Positions 27,459 to 36,372 are shown, counted from the stretch's first letter. The stretch is DNA of 64,000 nt from an uncultured Oscillospiraceae bacterium (GCA_934622035.1 CAKTVG010000012.1:1-64000); one strand, 5' to 3'. A program made the numbers and translations. The notes: generated by a model not told the origin, from the sequence alone.

Positions 27459-28220
27459 TCAATCCGGAGAAATGCGGAACAGACGCATGGCGTTTTCTGC
27501 CGTGATGCGCCCGGCCTCCTCCTGCGAGATGCCGCGCAGCTCTGCCAGCTTTGCCGCAACGAGGGGGACATAACGGCTGTCGTTGCGGCGGCCGCGGTAG
27601 GGTTCCGGCGCCATGTAGGGGCAGTCGGTTTCGATGAGGATCCGGTCAAGCGGCAGGGCTTGTGCCGCTTCCACGGCGCGGCGGGCGTTTTTAAAGGTGA
27701 GCACGCCCGTAAAGCCGACGTACCACCCGCGCTCCACCAGCCAGAGGGCCATTTCCTTGGAGCCGGAGAAGCAGTGGAACACGCCGGTGACGTCCGGGTG
27801 CCGCCGGAGAATGTCCATAGCATCGCCGTGCGCCTCGCGCTCGTGGACGATGACCGGGAGATGCATTGCCTCCGCCAGCTCGAGCTGCTGCTCAAAGGCG
27901 ATGAGCTGCTGCGCCCGCGGCACATCCTCATAGTGATAATCCAGACCGATCTCGCCGATGGCGCGAACCTTATTCTCTGCGCACATGCGGCGGTAAGCAT
28001 CGAGCAGTTTCCCGTCAACGCGGGCGGCATCGTCCGGGTGGCTGCCGACGGCGGCGTAGACGAAGGGGTATTTTTGGGCCAGCGCAATGCTCCGCTCCGA
28101 GGAGGGAAGGTCGCAGCCGACGTTCATCACCGGGCCTTGCCTGGCCAACGCCGCGAAAATTTCCTCGCGGTCGGCGTCGAAGCGCGGATCGTCCAGGTGG
28201 GCGTGAGAATCAAAATACAT
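27459..28220 (-). CDS. tatD: TatD-family metal-dependent hydrolase (DNase)
   Basis: A 253-residue TIM-barrel hydrolase. Metal-site motifs are FDSHAHLDD (residues 3-11), AIGEIGLDYHYED, LPVIVHEREAHGD, GVFHCFSGS and LIETDCPYMAPEPYRG. The family has 3'-5' DNA exonuclease and related activities and acts in DNA repair. It starts 3 bp after the stop of the YhaN-like gene. It is therefore the last gene of a leftward DNA-processing operon (YmdB, YhaO-like, YhaN-like, TatD). Confidence 0.94.
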   Translation of the reverse strand: MYFDSHAHLDDPRFDADREEIFAALARQGPVMNVGCDLPSSERSIALAQKYPFVYAAVGSHPDDAARVDGKLLDAYRRMCAENKVRAIGEIGLDYHYEDVPRAQQLIAFEQQLELAEAMHLPVIVHEREAHGDAMDILRRHPDVTGVFHCFSGSKEMALWLVERGWYVGFTGVLTFKNARRAVEAAQALPLDRILIETDCPYMAPEPYRGRRNDSRYVPLVAAKLAELRGISQEEAGRITAENAMRLFRISPD

Positions 28221-28223
28221 GCC

Positions 28224-30398
28224 TTAAGCCTCGCTTTCTCTGCGGTGGCAGGAGAAGAAAATGACCTGCCGGGTCTGCGCCTCGCGACGCAGCAGGCGCA
28301 GCGCGAGCGCGGCGCGGCTGTCGTCGAAGTTGACCAGCGCGTCGTCCAGCAGCAGCGGGGCATCCGACGGCAGCAGGCGGCGGCACATGGCAAGCCGCAG
28401 CGCCAGATACATCTGATCCGCCGTGCCGCAGCTCATGGCGGCGGAGGGGCGCATCAGCGTGCCGTTTTCCTCTCGGACGGACAGATGCATGTCCGGCTCC
28501 AGCAATACATGCGGATACTTGCCGTCTGTCAGCTCTGCAAGAATGCCGCCAGCCTCGGCGGTGATCTGCGGAGAGAAGCGCGAACGCAGCGCGGTATCTG
28601 CCGAGCGCAGCGCGGCAAGAGCGTAGTCCAGCGCGAGATCGGTGTCCCGTGCAGCGGCAAGCTGCTCTTGCAGCGTTTCCAGCTCGGCTTCCAGCGCGAC
28701 GGCGTCGCCCTGTGCAGAGATCTGCCCGCGCTTGTGCGCCAGACGCGCCGCGAGCTGCGAAAGCTCCTGCGCGGCCAGCTCCTGCCGGTGAGCGACCTCC
28801 TGCGGGTCATAGCGCAGCGCCTCGGCATCCTCCGGGCCTGCGTCTTCCGAGCCGAGGATTGTGCGCATGGACTGGCACTGCTGGCGCATTGCATCGCGCG
28901 TGCGGCACTCCGAGGTCAGACGCTCCCGCGCACGGAGCGCGGCCTCCAGTGCACTTCGGCAGGCGGCGCTGTCCGTGCACTCCGGCGCAAAGGCGCGCAC
29001 CTGCGCGGTCAGTGCGTCGAGACGGCTGCGAATCTCCGCCAGCTGGCGGGCATAGGCGGACCTCTGCGCGTCGGCCGCGGCTTTTTTCTCGGCATAGCGG
29101 GTCATATCGGCGGCATAGTCCTCCGCCAGCGCGGAAATTTCCTCGCAGGTGTTGACTCCGTAGCGCACGGGGATCAGCTCTGCCTTGCGGTGCCGCTCCC
29201 GCGCGGCAGAAGTGCGGCGGGCAAGGACGATGCAAAGAACGGCCAGGGCGATCAGCCCTGCGCCTGCGACGGCCAGTCCCACATAGAGCCGGAAGAAGCA
29301 AAGCCCGACGCCGCCGAGCAACAGTAGGAGGCCCAGCGCCAGCGGCAGCGCCTTTTTCGGCGGCCTGGCGTCCATGAGCGACGCGTATTCCAGCAGATCC
29401 TGCGCGGCTTTTTCCTGCGCTTCCTCGCCGGTCAGACCGGCGAAGCCCTGCGGAGCGGTGGGCTTTTCCACCTCGGAGGCGCCGAAGGCAGCCTCCATCT
29501 GTGCCGTGCGCAGCTCGTTTTCAGAAGCGTCGAGCTGCTTTTGCAGACGGCGCAGCGTCTCCTCTTCAGGGAGCGCGGCACAGCCCTCCTCCAGGCGGCG
29601 GCAGAGCAGCTCCTGCGCCTGTACCTTGTTGTTCAGCTCCTCGTATCCCGCACGCCGCCGGGCGCTCTGGGCGCGGTCCACGCGCTGCTTCAGCGCATCC
29701 AGGCGATCCTTTTTCTCCTGGGCGGCTTCCTTCTGCGCGGCGAGAGCCTGTGCCTCCTCCTGCGCGGCATGCAGCGCGGCAAGGCGCTGCTCCACCTCGG
29801 AGATCCTTGCGCTCAGGCGTGGAATCTGGCCGCTGTTGCGGTAGGAGCATTTGTTCTTCAGATTTTTCAGCTCTTTTTCCAGCTGAGAGCAGGATTTTCC
29901 CTCCTCGCCGGTCGTGACGAGCGTGTTCAGCCGCTGCTCAAGCTGCGCGTCCTCCGTGACGGCCATGCCGAGCTGGCGGATGAAGGCGGTGCGCTCAAAA
30001 ACGGAACGCTCTACGCCGCAGAGCATTTTGCCGCAGTTTTCGCCGGTCAGCTCCGGCACGGGCGCGCCGCTTGCGGTCTCATAGGCGCGGAACACGCCCA
30101 TGGGCACGCGGCCGGAGGTCGTGCGTTCGATCGTAATCTCGCGCCCCTGCCAATCAAGCTCGATCGCGCCCTGCATGGGGCTGCCGTCCCAGGGCTTGTA
30201 GCGTTCCTTGGCGGGCAGACCCTGATTGCTCTTCCCGGCGCGTTCGCCGGAGTCGATGCCGTAGAGCATCGCCAGAAGAAAGGCGCTCCAGGTGGATTTT
30301 CCCGCTTCGTTGGGAAGACACAGAAGGTTCATGCCCTCGTGCAGCGAGAGCTCGCCGTGCAGCTTGCCGAAGCTGGCGCGCATTTTTTTGATAATCAC
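28224..30398 (-). CDS. YhaN-like AAA/SMC ATPase (SbcC-related)
   Basis: A 724-residue ATPase. The N-terminal lobe has the Walker A motif LPNEAGKSTW (about 33-42). Long coiled-coil stretches (about 165-330 and 390-600, rich in Ala, Glu, Gln and Arg) surround two hydrophobic segments near 350-390 (LPLALGLLLLLGGVGLCFF). The C-terminal lobe has the signature MSCGTADQMYLALRLAMCRR and Walker B PLLLDDALVNFDDS. This is the layout of Bacillus YhaN, a relative of SbcC/Rad50 that carries an unusual membrane-like insertion. Its start overlaps the stop of the nuclease gene by ATGA, so the two products likely form a complex that processes DNA ends. Confidence 0.88.
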   Translation of the reverse strand: MIIKKMRASFGKLHGELSLHEGMNLLCLPNEAGKSTWSAFLLAMLYGIDSGERAGKSNQGLPAKERYKPWDGSPMQGAIELDWQGREITIERTTSGRVPMGVFRAYETASGAPVPELTGENCGKMLCGVERSVFERTAFIRQLGMAVTEDAQLEQRLNTLVTTGEEGKSCSQLEKELKNLKNKCSYRNSGQIPRLSARISEVEQRLAALHAAQEEAQALAAQKEAAQEKKDRLDALKQRVDRAQSARRRAGYEELNNKVQAQELLCRRLEEGCAALPEEETLRRLQKQLDASENELRTAQMEAAFGASEVEKPTAPQGFAGLTGEEAQEKAAQDLLEYASLMDARPPKKALPLALGLLLLLGGVGLCFFRLYVGLAVAGAGLIALAVLCIVLARRTSAARERHRKAELIPVRYGVNTCEEISALAEDYAADMTRYAEKKAAADAQRSAYARQLAEIRSRLDALTAQVRAFAPECTDSAACRSALEAALRARERLTSECRTRDAMRQQCQSMRTILGSEDAGPEDAEALRYDPQEVAHRQELAAQELSQLAARLAHKRGQISAQGDAVALEAELETLQEQLAAARDTDLALDYALAALRSADTALRSRFSPQITAEAGGILAELTDGKYPHVLLEPDMHLSVREENGTLMRPSAAMSCGTADQMYLALRLAMCRRLLPSDAPLLLDDALVNFDDSRAALALRLLRREAQTRQVIFFSCHRRESEA

Positions 30399-31465
30399 AG
30401 CGTGACCTCCCTTCCGTCCATCAGTGCAAGCGTCATCCGCGCCGATTGCGCAAGAATGCGGCGGGTGCGCTCGTCCGCAATGTCATAGGCGGCCTTCAGC
30501 TCCTGCAAAAAGTGGCCGCGCAGCGTGTCCTCGCCGCAGCCCGCCCAGAGGTCGGTCTTCGGCAGCGTCCGGTCGCGCAGGGAGAGACTGTAAAAGCGCG
30601 GCGCAAGTGTCCGCTCCAGTGAGGGCAGAGCGACGGGATCGCTTTCGCCCGTGAGCAGAATGCGGTAGCAGTCGTTCTGCGTATCCTCCGGCAGCGCGGC
30701 AAGCACGGCGGCAAGGGGATCGTCCCCGGCGGGAACCTCCAAAAGCTCGTAGCGCCGTGTGGGTATGGGCAGAAACTCCGTCCGGCATTCGCCGCCGTCC
30801 AGCGTGACGAGCAGCGCGCCCTTCTGGCCGCACTCGTCGAAGCCGCGGCCCATCAGGCAGCCGGGGTAGGCATAGGTCGTTTTTCCGGCGCAGGCGCAGC
30901 TTCCGGCGTGAACATGCCCCAGCGCGAGATACTGAAGCCCGCTGGCGGCGATCTGCGCGGTGGTGAGCGGTGCATAGGGAGAATTCGGCGAAAGCTCGCC
31001 GTGCAGCACCATAACGTTCACGGCCTGCGGATCCTCCGCATGGAAGCCCTCCAGAAGCGGCGGCATCTCCGGCGCGGTGAAGGAGGCACCGTAGATATGC
31101 AGTTGTCCCTGCTCGTATTTTGTGATTTTCTCCGAGGGGAAGAGGTGTACATTCTCCGGCCAGCGCTCGGTGAGATAGGGCGAGCCGGGGGAGAGATAGT
31201 CGTGGTTGCCGGCGGCGATGTAGACGTCCGCACCGCAGTCAGCGAAGAACTGACGCAGCGCGTCAAGCGTGTCGCGGTAGACGCGCACGCCGTCAAAGAG
31301 GTCGCCGGAGAGCAGAACGGCGTCGCAGCCGTGCTCACGGCAGAGGCCGGACAGCGCTTGCAGCGCGAGACGCTGCTCCTGACGGCGCTGGGAGGCGCGA
31401 TCCGGCGGCAGAGCCGAAAAGGCGGAATCCAGATGGAAATCCGCCGCATGCAGCAGTTTAATCAT
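30395..31465 (-). CDS. YhaO-like metallophosphoesterase (SbcD/Mre11-related nuclease)
   Basis: A 356-residue calcineurin-like phosphoesterase. Metal-binding blocks are LLHAADFHLDSAF (residues 4-16), DAVLLSGDLFDG, IAAGNHDYLSP, VMVLHGELSP and YLALGHVHAG. This is the nuclease partner type of YhaN/SbcC. It overlaps the 3' end of the YmdB gene by 8 bp and the YhaN-like gene by 4 bp, which implies coupled translation. The C-terminal 100 residues form the ATPase-contacting region. Confidence 0.9.
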   Translation of the reverse strand: MIKLLHAADFHLDSAFSALPPDRASQRRQEQRLALQALSGLCREHGCDAVLLSGDLFDGVRVYRDTLDALRQFFADCGADVYIAAGNHDYLSPGSPYLTERWPENVHLFPSEKITKYEQGQLHIYGASFTAPEMPPLLEGFHAEDPQAVNVMVLHGELSPNSPYAPLTTAQIAASGLQYLALGHVHAGSCACAGKTTYAYPGCLMGRGFDECGQKGALLVTLDGGECRTEFLPIPTRRYELLEVPAGDDPLAAVLAALPEDTQNDCYRILLTGESDPVALPSLERTLAPRFYSLSLRDRTLPKTDLWAGCGEDTLRGHFLQELKAAYDIADERTRRILAQSARMTLALMDGREVTL

Positions 31466-32234
31466 GGAGACTTACCCTTTCTGCGGCGCAGCAGCGACCG
31501 CTGTCGGTGTCGATGGTGAAGATGCAGCCGTCCAGCTTGCAGGGACCGGGTGCGGGCTCATAGCGGCGGGGCAGGTCGCCGCGGAACTTCTGGTAGGAAA
31601 GCTCCGGCCGGATGCCCAGCACGGAGTCGCGCGGACCGGTCATGCCGAGGTCGGTCAGATAGCCCGTCCCACCGGGCAGAACGCGCTCGTCCGCCGTCTG
31701 GACATGCGTGTGCGTGCCCCAGACGGCGCTGACGCGCCCGTCGAGCATCCAGCCCATGGCCAGCTTTTCCGAGGTCGCCTCGGCGTGCAGCTCCACGAAG
31801 ATCAGACTTGTGTGGATCTTGCGGAGAATTTTTTCCACAAGGAGGAAGGGGTTGTCCGGCGTATAGTCCATGCCGCAGCGGCCGATCAGGTCGATCACGG
31901 CGATTTGACCGAAGGGGGTGTCGAAGGTGTCCCAGCCGATGCCGGGCTGCTGGGGCGGCAGGTTGGCCGGGCGCAGGATGCCGCGCGTGGTGTCCAGATA
32001 AGGAACCAGCTCGCGCTTGCCCCAGGTGTGGTTGCCCATGGTGATGACGTCGGCTCCGGCGCGGAAGATATCCTCCGCCTGCTGCGGCAAAAGACCGAGA
32101 ACGGCGGTGTTTTCGCCGTTGACGACGCAGAAGTTAATGGCTCTTTCCCGCTTCAGCCGGGGCAGCGTCTGTTTTAAATAATTCAGCCCTGCGGTGGCGA
32201 CGACGTCACCGACGGCGAGCAGTTTCATTTGCAT
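31458..32234 (-). CDS. ymdB: YmdB-family metallophosphoesterase
   Basis: A 258-residue protein of the YmdB (TIGR00282) family. Conserved metal blocks are LLAVGDVVATAG, VVNGENTAV, ITMGNHTWGKRE, IFVELHAEATSEK and VWGTHTHVQTADERVLPGGTGYLTDLG read in two parts. In Bacillus subtilis YmdB hydrolyses 2',3'- and 3',5'-cyclic nucleotides and shapes the switch between motility and biofilm. ATG 32234 is 6 bases after GGAGAG; the second ATG at 32228 is too far. A good promoter at 32266-32294 drives this operon leftwards. Confidence 0.93.
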   Translation of the reverse strand: MQMKLLAVGDVVATAGLNYLKQTLPRLKRERAINFCVVNGENTAVLGLLPQQAEDIFRAGADVITMGNHTWGKRELVPYLDTTRGILRPANLPPQQPGIGWDTFDTPFGQIAVIDLIGRCGMDYTPDNPFLLVEKILRKIHTSLIFVELHAEATSEKLAMGWMLDGRVSAVWGTHTHVQTADERVLPGGTGYLTDLGMTGPRDSVLGIRPELSYQKFRGDLPRRYEPAPGPCKLDGCIFTIDTDSGRCCAAERVSLHD

Positions 32235-32265
32235 AGTGTTCTCTCCGTATTTTTTCTACAAATTT

Positions 32266-32294
32266 ATTATACCGTAAAACCGCCGGAATGACAA
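32266..32294 (-). promoter_or_regulatory. Sigma-A promoter of the ymdB operon
   Basis: On the minus strand: TTGTCA (complement of 32289-32294), a 17-bp spacer and TATAAT (complement of 32266-32271), about 32 bp before the start codon. Confidence 0.75.
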
Positions 32295-32312
32295 CAGGGC
32301 AAAGCTGCGGCG

Positions 32313-32342
32313 GACATATTTTTCCCCCGCGGAGCATAGGCT
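32313..32342 (+). promoter_or_regulatory. Sigma-E-type (mother cell) promoter of spoIIID
   Basis: GACATATT (32313-32320), a 14-bp spacer and CATAGGCT (32335-32342). This agrees with the Bacillus sigma-E pattern (ATATT around -35 and CATA at -10, spacing 13-15). It is 31 bp upstream of the spoIIID start. In Bacillus, spoIIID is a known sigma-E target, so element and gene support each other. Confidence 0.72.
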
Positions 32343-32373
32343 GTTTTGGACGCACAGCTAAGGGGGTCAGGAA

Positions 32374-32622
32374 ATGAGAGAGGACATTGAGAGGCGAGCC
32401 TGCGAGCTGGCAGCGTACATTATCGAAACACAGTCCACCGTCCGGGCGGCCGCCGGGAAGTTCGGCGTCAGCAAATCGACGGTGCACAAGGATCTGTCGG
32501 AGCGTCTGCCGCAGTGCAACCGGACGCTGTATTTGCAGGTCAAGGACGTACTGGAGCAGAATAAGGCCGAGCGCCACATCCGCGGCGGCATGGCGACCCG
32601 GCGCAAGTACCGCGGCGCCTGA
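32374..32622 (+). CDS. spoIIID: Sporulation transcriptional regulator SpoIIID
   Basis: An 82-residue protein matching SpoIIID in size and sequence. The helix-turn-helix is at about 23-45 (TVRAAAGKFGVSKSTVHKDL), followed by SERLPQCNRTLYLQVKDVL and the basic C-terminal RGGMATRRKYRGA. It switches mother-cell genes on or off midway through sporulation. Ribosome site AAGGGGGTCAGG precedes ATG 32374. It is monocistronic: a sigma-E-type promoter lies before it and a hairpin at 32699 after it. It shows that the organism belongs to a spore-forming lineage. Confidence 0.96.
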   Translation: MREDIERRACELAAYIIETQSTVRAAAGKFGVSKSTVHKDLSERLPQCNRTLYLQVKDVLEQNKAERHIRGGMATRRKYRGA

Positions 32623-32698
32623 TACGGACGGCGGACGAAAGCTTTGACTGTCAAAGAACCTACCCCCCAAAAAGCTGCGGAGGGAAGGAAAGTGTGAG

Positions 32699-32722
32699 AG
32701 GGAACCGTCAGGGTTCCCTTTC
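32699..32722 (+). terminator. Hairpin downstream of spoIIID
   Basis: AGGGAACC (32699-32706) and GGTTCCCT (32712-32719) with a 5-base loop and a short T run. It lies 77 bp after the spoIIID stop. The bases between hold no gene. Confidence 0.65.
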
Positions 32723-32818
32723 GCGTTCAATCCCCTTGCCGTGTGGGGTGCGTGCCGTGCGGCAATCGTGAAATATAAAAATTTTTGTATTATTCTGAAA
32801 ATATTTTTGAATTACCGG

Positions 32819-32847
32819 TTGATTATTTGTGGTTTGTGGCGTATACT
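32819..32847 (+). promoter_or_regulatory. Sigma-A promoter of serC-serA
   Basis: TTGATT (32819-32824), a 17-bp spacer and TATACT (32842-32847), preceded by an AT-rich stretch (32768-32812) that could act as an UP element. The roughly 75-base leader contains a short GGGCG..CGCCC hairpin near 32890-32904 but no recognisable riboswitch. Confidence 0.75.
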
Positions 32848-32926
32848 TGAGGTAGGAAAATTCTGAATGAGATCAGAGCTTCCCCAGCAGGGCGAACGCG
32901 CCCAAATTTGACAGGAGGGTACATCC

Positions 32927-34012
32927 ATGTACGATCGCACTTTTAACTTCTCCGCAGGCCCGGCGACAATGCCTGTTCCGGTTCTGGAGGAGATTCGTGA
33001 TGAGCTTCTGAACTACCGTGGCGCAGGAATGGGCGTCATGGAGATGTCTCACCGTTCCAAGGTGTTCCAGCAGATCATCGACGAGGCGGAGCAGGATCTC
33101 CGCGACCTGATGGGAATTCCCGATAACTACAAGGTCCTCTTTATTCAGGGCGGCGCTACGCTGCAATTTGCCATGATCCCCATGAACCTGCTGAAAAACG
33201 GCAAGGCAGTCTATATCGAGACCGGCGCATGGTCCAAGAAGGCCATTGCCGAGGCAAAGAAGTACGGCGAGATCAACGTCGCCGCTTCCTCCAAGGACAG
33301 AAACTATTCTTACATCCCCGACTGCTCCGACCTTCCCATCGAGGAAGACACAGACTATGTCTACATCTGCGAAAACGAGACGATCCACGGCACGACCTGG
33401 CAGACTCTGCCCAACACCAAGGGCAAGCCCCTGGTTTCCGACCAGTCGTCCATGTTCCTCTCCAAGCCCTGCAATGTCAGCGACTACGGCATGATCTATG
33501 CGGGCGTGCAGAAGAATGTCGGCCCTGCGGGCATGGTCGTCGCCATCATCCGCGAGGACCTGATCCGTGAGGATCTCGATCCCAAGACCCCGATTTATAT
33601 GATGTACAAGACCCACGCCGATGCCGGCTCCATGTACAACACGCCGAACTGCTGGGCGATCTACGTCTGCGGCAAGGTCTTCAAGTACCTCAAGAGCCTG
33701 GGCGGTCTGGAAGCCATGGCCCGCATCAATGAGGACAAGGCGAAGGTCATGTATGACTTCCTCGACTCCTCCAAGATCTTCCACGGCACGGTGGACAAGG
33801 AGTTCCGCAGCCTGATGAATATCCCCTTCGTCACCGGCGATAAGGATCTCGACGCCGAGGTCGTTGCCTACACCAAGGCGGCGGGCTTTGAGAACCTCAA
33901 GGGACACAAGTCCGTTGGCGGTCTGCGCGCCTCCACCTATAACGCCATGCCGAAGGAAGGCGTTGTGGCGCTGGTGGAATGCCTGAAAAAGTTTGAAGCC
34001 GAGCATAAATAA
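32927..34012 (+). CDS. serC: Phosphoserine aminotransferase
   Basis: A 361-residue PLP enzyme that converts 3-phosphohydroxypyruvate and glutamate to phosphoserine. Family blocks are FNFSAGPATMP at the N-terminus, MGVMEMSHRSKVF, and FIQGGATLQFAMIPMNLL. The PLP lysine K196 is in YAGVQKNVGPAG. It ends with GLRASTYNAMPKEGVVALV. Strong ribosome site GACAGGAGGG. The serA gene follows after 13 bp, giving two consecutive steps of serine synthesis in one unit. Confidence 0.97.
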   Translation: MYDRTFNFSAGPATMPVPVLEEIRDELLNYRGAGMGVMEMSHRSKVFQQIIDEAEQDLRDLMGIPDNYKVLFIQGGATLQFAMIPMNLLKNGKAVYIETGAWSKKAIAEAKKYGEINVAASSKDRNYSYIPDCSDLPIEEDTDYVYICENETIHGTTWQTLPNTKGKPLVSDQSSMFLSKPCNVSDYGMIYAGVQKNVGPAGMVVAIIREDLIREDLDPKTPIYMMYKTHADAGSMYNTPNCWAIYVCGKVFKYLKSLGGLEAMARINEDKAKVMYDFLDSSKIFHGTVDKEFRSLMNIPFVTGDKDLDAEVVAYTKAAGFENLKGHKSVGGLRASTYNAMPKEGVVALVECLKKFEAEHK

Positions 34013-34025
34013 GGAGGAGAAAACC

Positions 34026-34937
34026 ATGCGTATTCTTGTTACCGACGGAATGGATAAGACCGCTCTGGCTACGCTGCGTGAGCAGGGCCACGAGGTCGTT
34101 GAGCAGTTCTATGAACCGGATCAGCTGGGCGCTGCGCTGCGCGAGTTCGATGCAGTCGTCGTCCGCTCCAAAACCAAGGTCCGTGCAAACCACATCGACG
34201 AGGCCAAGGGCGGCAAGCTCAAACTCATCATCCGTGGCGGCGTCGGCGTAGACAACATCGACGTGAAGTACGCCGAGGCAAACGGCATCACCGTGAAGAA
34301 CACCCCGAAGGCCTCCTCCCAGTCCGTTGCGGAGCTGGCAATGGGTCATATGTTCTCCTGCGCCCGCTTCATCTCCCATGCCGGCTACACCATGCGCAAC
34401 GATCAGTGGGAAAAGAAGGCCTACGGCAAGGGCATCGAGCTTCAGGGCAAGACCCTCGGTATCGTCGGCTTCGGCCGCATTGGCCAGCATCTGGGCGTCA
34501 TGGCCAAGGCCATCGGCATGACCGTCATTGCCTTTGATATTTATCACATTCCCGGCATCGAGGAGCAGTTGGGCATCTCCTATGTGGAGATGGACGAGCT
34601 GCTGGCGAAGTCCGATTTCATCAGCGTCCATGCTCCCGCCGTGGACGGCGGCGCGCTCATCAACGCCGAGCGCATCGCAAAGATGAAGGACGGCGTCGTC
34701 ATCATCAACACCTCCCGCGGCACGAACGTGGACGAGGCCGCGCTGATGGCCGCGCTGGAATCCGGCAAGGTCCGCGCAGCGGGTCTGGACGTCTATGCCG
34801 AGGAGCCTGCGAAGAACCACGCACTGTACAGTCATCCCATGGTTTCCTGCACGCCGCACATCGGCGCTGCGACCGTCGAGGCGCAGAAGCGCATCGGCGC
34901 GGAGATCGTTTCCATCATCGGCGATTTTAAAGCCTAA
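34026..34937 (+). CDS. serA: D-3-phosphoglycerate dehydrogenase (short form)
   Basis: A 303-residue D-isomer 2-hydroxyacid dehydrogenase that oxidises 3-phosphoglycerate, the first step to serine. The NAD-binding loop is GIVGFGRIGQHLG. The catalytic set is Arg in IRGGVGVDNID (substrate) and NTSRGTNVDE, Glu in DVYAEEPA, and His in CTPHIGAATVEAQ. It lacks the C-terminal ACT domain of feedback-inhibited SerA, as is usual for the short clostridial form. The function is supported by its place directly behind serC. Confidence 0.93.
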   Translation: MRILVTDGMDKTALATLREQGHEVVEQFYEPDQLGAALREFDAVVVRSKTKVRANHIDEAKGGKLKLIIRGGVGVDNIDVKYAEANGITVKNTPKASSQSVAELAMGHMFSCARFISHAGYTMRNDQWEKKAYGKGIELQGKTLGIVGFGRIGQHLGVMAKAIGMTVIAFDIYHIPGIEEQLGISYVEMDELLAKSDFISVHAPAVDGGALINAERIAKMKDGVVIINTSRGTNVDEAALMAALESGKVRAAGLDVYAEEPAKNHALYSHPMVSCTPHIGAATVEAQKRIGAEIVSIIGDFKA

Positions 34938-34988
34938 TCTCAATCGTTCAGTTTCACAATTCTACATATTAAAGGAGAAAGATGCATC

Positions 34989-36341
34989 ATGAACGCATAT
35001 GTCGAACAGGTAATCGCGGGTGTCCGCGAACGTCATGGCAATGAGCCGGAATTCGTGCAGACCGTCGAGGAGGTTCTGTCCTCCCTGTCTCCGGTGATCG
35101 ACCGCCATCCGGAGTATGAAAAGGCCGACCTGCTGACCCGTATGGTCGAGCCGGAGCGCATGTTCACCTTCCGCGTGGTGTGGATGGACGATGCCGGCAG
35201 CTATCACACCAATACCGGCTACCGCTGCCAGTTCAACGGTGCGATCGGCCCCTACAAGGGCGGCCTGCGCTTTCAGAAGAACGTCACGCCCAGCATCATC
35301 AAGTTCCTCGGCTTCGAGCAGACCTTTAAGAACAGCCTGACCGGCCTGCCCATCGGCGGCGGCAAGGGCGGCTCTGACTTTGATCCAACCGGCAAGTCCG
35401 ACGCAGAGATTATGCGCTTCTGCCAGAGCTTCATGACGGCCCTGTACCGCTACATCGGACCGGATACCGACGTTCCCGCCGGTGATATGGGCGTGGGCGG
35501 CCGCGAAATCGGCTACCTCTTCGGCCAGTACCGCCGCCTCAAGGGCACGTTCGAAAACGGCGTTCTGACCGGCAAGGGCTTCAGCTACGGCGGCAGCCTG
35601 ACCCGTCCGGAGGCGACCGGCTACGGCGCAATGTACTATCTCCAGGAGGTCCTCAAGCACGAGGGCGAGGATATTAAGGGCAAGACCATTGCCTGCGCCG
35701 GTTTCGGCAACGTTACCTGGGGCATCTGCAAGAAGGCCCATCAGCTGGGCGCAAAGGTCGTCACCCTCTCCGGCCCGGACGGCTATATCTATGACCCGGA
35801 GGGCGTTTCCTCCAGCGAAGAGAAGGTCGAGTACCTTGTCGAAATGCGCAACTCCAACCGCAACCGCGTGCAGGACTATGCCGACAAGTTCGGCGTGCAG
35901 TTCTTCCCCGGCGAGAAGCCCTGGGGCGTCAAGGTCGATGTCGTCATGCCGTCTGCCATGCAGAACGACGTGAAGATGGAGTCTGCGAAGAAGATCGCCG
36001 CCAACGGCATCAAGTATTACATCGAGGTCGCCAATATGCCGACAACGAACGACGCGCTTCAGTATCTCATGGCCCAGGAGGGCATGATCGTTGCGCCGTC
36101 CAAGGCGGTCAACGCAGGCGGCGTCGGCGTCTCCGCGCTGGAGATGAGCCAGAACTCCGAGCGTCTGGTCTGGACGGCGGAGGAGGTTGACGCGCAGCTG
36201 CACAAGATGATGGTCAACATCCACAAGGTCTCCGCAGAGGCTGCCGAGGAATACGGCCTGGGCTATAACCTGGTTGCCGGTGCGAACATCGCGGGCTTCA
36301 AGAAGGTCGCCGAGGCCATGATGGCACAGGGTATCTTCTAA
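34989..36341 (+). CDS. gdhA: NADP-type glutamate dehydrogenase
   Basis: A 450-residue hexameric-type glutamate dehydrogenase linking 2-oxoglutarate and ammonia to glutamate. Hallmarks are YRCQFNGAIGPYKGGLRF, LPIGGGKGGSDFDP with catalytic Lys126, DTDVPAGDMGVGGREIGY, and a dinucleotide fold at CAGFGNVTWG. Ribosome site AAAGGAGAAA lies 51 bp after serA. It may share the serC-serA transcript; its product supplies the glutamate used by SerC. An intrinsic terminator follows. Confidence 0.96.
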   Translation: MNAYVEQVIAGVRERHGNEPEFVQTVEEVLSSLSPVIDRHPEYEKADLLTRMVEPERMFTFRVVWMDDAGSYHTNTGYRCQFNGAIGPYKGGLRFQKNVTPSIIKFLGFEQTFKNSLTGLPIGGGKGGSDFDPTGKSDAEIMRFCQSFMTALYRYIGPDTDVPAGDMGVGGREIGYLFGQYRRLKGTFENGVLTGKGFSYGGSLTRPEATGYGAMYYLQEVLKHEGEDIKGKTIACAGFGNVTWGICKKAHQLGAKVVTLSGPDGYIYDPEGVSSSEEKVEYLVEMRNSNRNRVQDYADKFGVQFFPGEKPWGVKVDVVMPSAMQNDVKMESAKKIAANGIKYYIEVANMPTTNDALQYLMAQEGMIVAPSKAVNAGGVGVSALEMSQNSERLVWTAEEVDAQLHKMMVNIHKVSAEAAEEYGLGYNLVAGANIAGFKKVAEAMMAQGIF

Positions 36342-36372
36342 GAAAAACCGCAAAGCTTCTTGAATACACAAG

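Noticed and set aside
32848..32926. Riboswitch or T-box in the serC leader
   Set aside because: The leader is short and shows no T-box sequence, specifier loop or terminator/antiterminator pair.
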